DNA of 64,000 bases from Mytilus trossulus (taxonomy: Eukaryota > Mollusca > Bivalvia > Mytilida > Mytilidae): NCBI RefSeq assembly GCF_036588685.1, contig NC_086386.1, positions 18,620,931-18,684,930 of the forward strand, given 5' to 3'. The position numbers and the translations under genes are program-made. The stretch's first letter is position 1. The number at the start of each line of letters is the position of its first letter. Positions 59,985 to 64,000 of the stretch are shown here, piece after piece. The notes beneath the pieces were generated by a model. That model ran no database searches. It had not been told where the DNA came from and was given only the letters and a program-made list of their open reading frames with translations.

Positions 59985-60190
59985 AGTTTCGTGGGTTCCA
60001 TTATTCGTGGATAAAGGAAAACGTGTACAATGTATGTTCGTGGGTATTTAATTTCGTTGTTTTGACAAAATCTGCATACATTCCTTAAGAAAATGTGTTA
60101 ATCGCTCAAAATTTAAATTCGTGTTTCCCCTATACACACGAAATCCACGAAAAATGGTATCCAACGAATAGCAATGAATCCACAGTATAT
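59985..60190. mobile_element. MITE fragment (CCACGAAA family)
   Basis: ATTCGTGGATAAAGGAAAAC at the left and TCCACGAAAAATGG with the end AATGAATCCACAG at the right mark a repeat I recall from bivalves. The left tip seems lost. A shorter copy is at 31195-31320. Confidence 0.6.
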
Positions 60191-60229
60191 GATGTCCATA
60201 ATCATTGAAGAAGTACACATTTTTGTTAA

Positions 60230-60345
60230 GAGGCCATCTGAAGCACGCCTCGTGGACTTCGGTTGTTATGTGCTGGGATGGACCTCTGCTGTTTTCTGCT
60301 CTGTAGTCGGGTTATTGTCTCTTTGACAAGTCTCAATGTTATATC
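60230..60345 (+). repeat. SINE-like repeat (family B)
   Basis: AGAGGCCATCTGAAGCACGC and GTAGTCGGGTTATTGTCTCT match family B, with divergence in the middle. Confidence 0.6.
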
Positions 60346-60870
60346 ATATAAAGATATATACTTTAAAAATGTAATGTCGATTTTTCTTTTTCTCTCTACA
60401 TCTCTACTTGAACCTGAAGATTATAATCAACAGCCGATGACGTATTTTAATCTTTCATTTACTGGTTAACTTAGTGAAAATAACTAATCGATCTGTTAAT
60501 GTATGAAGTAATTGCAGTATTTAAAAGGTAAGAGGATAGACAAAGTGCATAATCTAGTTGCAGTCCCGACAGGATGTTTTTTATTATGAGTAATTGTAGG
60601 CACATAGACACGTATGATCAGATTTAGTTTGCTTTGCGCGTGTCATCAGTAAATTGCGTTGTCAATGTTTACAAATGACATAATCATAATATAAATAATA
60701 TAAAAGAAAGAAATACAATTAATGATGATAAGTATAAATTAAATATACAGTTATATAATACAATTATGTTTTATTATAGCTTTTACTTTTATAACGAAAT
60801 TATTTGATTGATTCCTAATTTTGATGGCAAATCGTTAATGGATTCAAAATAACCTCTTTGTATGTATACT

Positions 60871-61309
60871 GTATATGTTCCAGACCGTATGAGTATTTAG
60901 ACCGTACGCGTACGGTCTGGACCGTATGCGTACTTTTTTCAAAATACTCATTCGGTTGGAATGAAAAGCTTAGAAACATGCATGAACTGCAAACATGTAC
61001 ATATAAAAAAATTATTACGTTACTTGTGGTAGCAAGTGTCACCTAGTGCGAGAGTACAAAAATAGGATTCAGATGTACAGTTCAACAAATATTTAATTTC
61101 ATTTGTTCGCTTGTTCACTTTATCCATCTAATTGTAATAATAACAATTTGTAAAACTGAAAATAAAGATTTCGATAAATGTTTCTTTACATTTATTAGTA
61201 ACCCATTTGATTCAATAACATATATTACCAGCTGGACCGTATGCGTATACTCATACGGTCCGGACCGTACGCGTACGGTCCAAATACTCATATGGTCTGG
61301 AACATATAC
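60871..61309. mobile_element. MITE with palindrome-rich inverted ends
   Basis: The 439-bp element has ends GTATATGTTCCAGACC and the inverted GGTCTGGAACATATAC. Each end also holds the perfect 18-bp palindrome GACCGTACGCGTACGGTC or a near copy, plus ACCGTATGCGTA. The inverted ends span about 65 bp. No coding capacity. Both strands' short frames here are shadows. Confidence 0.75.
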
Positions 61310-61314
61310 GTACA

Positions 61315-62690
61315 TCATTAACATTTCCCAATTATCTCCTCTCACACAACCAGATGAGTATTTCGTCATTTTAAACCATTTTGAGAAGTAAAATCACAAA
61401 AATACTAAACTCAGAGGAAAATTCAAAGCGGGAATTCCCTAATCAAATGGCAAAATCAAAAGTTCAAACACATCAAACGAACTTGGATAACAACCGATAT
61501 ATTCCTGACTTGGTACAGAAAATTTCTTATGCAGACAAACATGTAGGTCTACATGCATGTACATGTAACTACTTTTGGTCAGTTACATTTCTTAGATGTT
61601 CATTTTATATCTGCAATTGCAAACGTTATAAAACATTAAAGTATTATATTTATCTTCATTGCTAAAAACATGTTGATACATGGATTGGTATGGAACAAGA
61701 GAAATATTTGCTACTGGACGATAATCAACCACCGTTCAATCAATTCAAATTGTAATTCAATATCACCGTTTTCCTATATCAAATTCTTGAAACACTCTAT
61801 ATATCCATTCATGGATAGATCGGTTACATCATTACTGTCTTACTCTAGTTTGGTAGAGTTATAAGTTGAAGATTCAGCACTAAAAAAACAGTATGCACCT
61901 TGTTATGGCGAAATAAAATTGAGTCAGTCGAAAATGAAATAACGAACGTCCTTTAGATCCCTTTACAATACCTCTAACTTAATATGCATGAATTTAGAAA
62001 ATGATCTTAGGTTTTATGTCAGTTTTTAGTCTTTCTCAGTATACAAGAAAATAGCCATCCGTTTTCTTATTGAAATTACAAAACAAGAATGATGACCCCT
62101 ATCTTTATTTCTTATTCCGATGTAATTCGATTGAAAGTCTCAGTGTGCTGAAAATTATAGAAATCAGTCTTGGGATACATGTATGCCATTCGGTAATAAA
62201 ATGTCAGATAAAATTGGTTGTTTTTGCCGACAGTCTGACTATAGACACTCTCCGGCCACTTACACATATTGCATAAATCAAACTTTAATAGAACACATCC
62301 GCGAAATCGCGGGTATATACAGCTTGTGGACTGTTGTAGGAGGATTTTTTTTGTAAAAGATAGTATGTATGGGAAATTTCATAAAAGGTATCAACAGCCT
62401 TCTTCCATGTTCAAAAGTCCGATATTTGTTTTCTATCTATTAAATTCAAATATTTTCGTGTGTCTGGCCTCAGACCACAATGATTCTTCTCCTTTGCTAC
62501 AATGCTGCTTTTTGGTAAAAGTCAAATAAAATTAACAATTTGCACCGTTTCAAACATGAAATAAATCTAACTGCTTATATATAGACCATTATAAGTCTAA
62601 TAAAATATGCTTCTAGGACAATCCGTCAGTGTCTTTTTTTTCCTTTGAGAGCCTTATTAAGATGTCAATGGTAGGATATGCATCATGTAT
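61315..62690. other. Unassigned DNA
   Basis: Plus-strand short frames (61381-61665, 62070-62529) have no recognisable domain. Confidence 0.4.
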
Positions 62691-62711
62691 AAATGACTAA
62701 GGCTAATTTGA

Positions 62712-62887
62712 GGGGTGGTCGGAGGTTTCCTGATCCCAAAATCCCGCCCTTAAAACCATGAAATCCAGAGATGCAGAATTAAAAGAAATGCATATCCCGA
62801 AATTACGAAATCGAAAAATATATTCCCGGATCCAGTATGGATCAATCCCCAAATCCCGAGCTTAAAAACACACGATACCGACCCCCG
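62712..62887. mobile_element. Small MITE-like repeat rich in ATCCCG
   Basis: GGGGTGGTCGG at the left faces CCGACCCCCG at the right. Inside, ATCCC(A/G)AAATCCCG-type strings occur in two places. Its make-up resembles the element at 54470-54701. Confidence 0.4.
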
Positions 62888-63303
62888 AAAAATGCTCGCC
62901 TACTTTTAATCTCTACCTTACTTTCATTTTTGCCAAATCAATATTTTCCTTTTCAACAATAAATGTTTATGCCCCATTTATGGGCATTATGATTTCAGGC
63001 TAGTCTGTCCGTCCGTCCGTTATAACTTATGATACTTTTGCTGAAATTCTCCAGTCATTCAATATTTTACAAAATTCTTCCAACAACACTTTACATACTT
63101 TAAACTAAGCTCTGAGTGCCCTCGATTTCGCGGGTGTGTTCTAGTGTTATTTATAAGTAAACATTACATACAATTCATCTTATGTTATCATTATATAGGT
63201 AGGTTATTGTTAAGTAAACGTCTTCTAAATGTGGACAAATTAATAAATTTCCCTCAGATAAAAGTATAGGTACACAAGTTGTATAATGAAAACTATCCAT
63301 TTA

Positions 63304-64000
63304 GGGGACGACCATTTGATATTCTGGGGGGGGGGGGGGGGGGGGAGCAGGAGGATTTGTTTTTGATCGGTTATTTATTTTTTTAAACTGAGAGGACAGA
63401 TTATTCATTTTCTGCACTATTGAAGCAAGATTTTTCATTTTCATTAAAGCAAGGGACTGATTATTCATTTTCACTACTATATTTATTATATTTGAAAACA
63501 TAAAAATTTTAAAAAAATTGTTAATTATGAATAATACATGTATAGTAGAGTCATTATGTTCCATTTAATCAGAAAAGATCATAATTCCCTGCAGAAATTT
63601 TAAGATTCAAGATTTAATTCAACCTCAGATACATACTTGTGTACAAGAGAACAATATAATATACAACATTTTAAGATAATACATAGCGATACAGAACAAA
63701 CGAAACACAAATACATAGTAAAAAGTATAATATAAAAGACAATTGGTATAAAAAGTATTTTATCATTTTCTTCACGAAATGAAGCATTTATATATATCCT
63801 CAAGCAATAAACATGTATTGCATACATATATAGTATTAAAATGAATTTATTTCACCTAGCTCCTTTGAAAAGTAGTGTCAAACATATTTTGCCGAGCGGA
63901 GCGAGCCAAAAAAAATTTTGAAGGGTTTTGGAACCGCTGAAGGCCCAAGAAGCTATAGACCTGCTAAGTTATTTATTTTCGATACATTGCAAGTCAGGTT
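63304..64000. mobile_element. PIF/Harbinger-like MITE, copy 2, cut by the window end
   Basis: It begins GGGGACGACCATTTGATATT after TTA (63301-63303), like copy 1 at 20127, and runs to CATTGCAAGTCAGG at the window end. It lacks the SINE head seen in copy 1 and carries a 20-base G run (63326-63345). Its frame-like minus-strand ORF with a proline run is an artefact of this G run. Confidence 0.8.

Noticed and set aside
63301..63564. Proline-run protein on the minus strand
   Set aside because: The proline run comes from the 20-base G tract of a MITE.

Overview
This AT-rich window looks like nuclear DNA of a marine bivalve, most likely a mussel (Mytilidae). Genes are sparse, introns are long and several repeats match what I remember of mussel interspersed repeats. 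The species call is inference. There are no bacterial operons, CRISPR arrays, or rRNA or tRNA genes that I can support.

One host gene is clear: a five-exon plus-strand gene from 26709 to 41646. The joined coding length is 3459 nt (1152 aa plus stop) and the frame is kept across all four introns. It encodes a signal peptide, one CUB-like ectodomain, one membrane helix and a very long lysine-rich cytoplasmic tail with about 22 tandem 9-residue repeats and a PPxY motif. I know no named family with this architecture. A second signal-peptide-like first exon with the same intron phase lies at 55801-55840 and may start a neighbouring gene that continues past the window.

The rest is mostly mobile DNA. 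The best element is a 5.9-kb LTR retrotransposon on the minus strand (9211-15145), with two LTRs, a proline-tRNA primer site, a polypurine tract and a 4-bp target duplication. Its gene order is gag-protease-integrase-RT-RNase H: integrase lies before the reverse transcriptase, the order of the GMR1-like branch of Ty3/gypsy. Its reading frames are broken, yet its LTRs differ by only six substitutions. The LTR promoter carries a three-unit heat-shock element beside a TATA box.

Layout. 1-9.2 kb: intergenic repeats, including a hAT-like MITE (3760-4083) nested in a possible 3.1-kb TTAA-flanked element. 9.2-15.1 kb: the LTR element. 15.3-19.8 kb: a foldback-like element with long inverted arms rich in GATCGTGAAAG, holding a repeat with a 488-bp internal duplication. 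20.1-21.0 kb: a Harbinger-like MITE, with a second copy at 63.3 kb running to the window end. 26.7-41.6 kb: the CUB gene, whose introns hold a Tc1/mariner relic, retroelement relics, SINE-like pieces and a short foldback. 41.9-64 kb: dispersed repeats, further MITEs, tandem duplications and the possible next gene's first exon.
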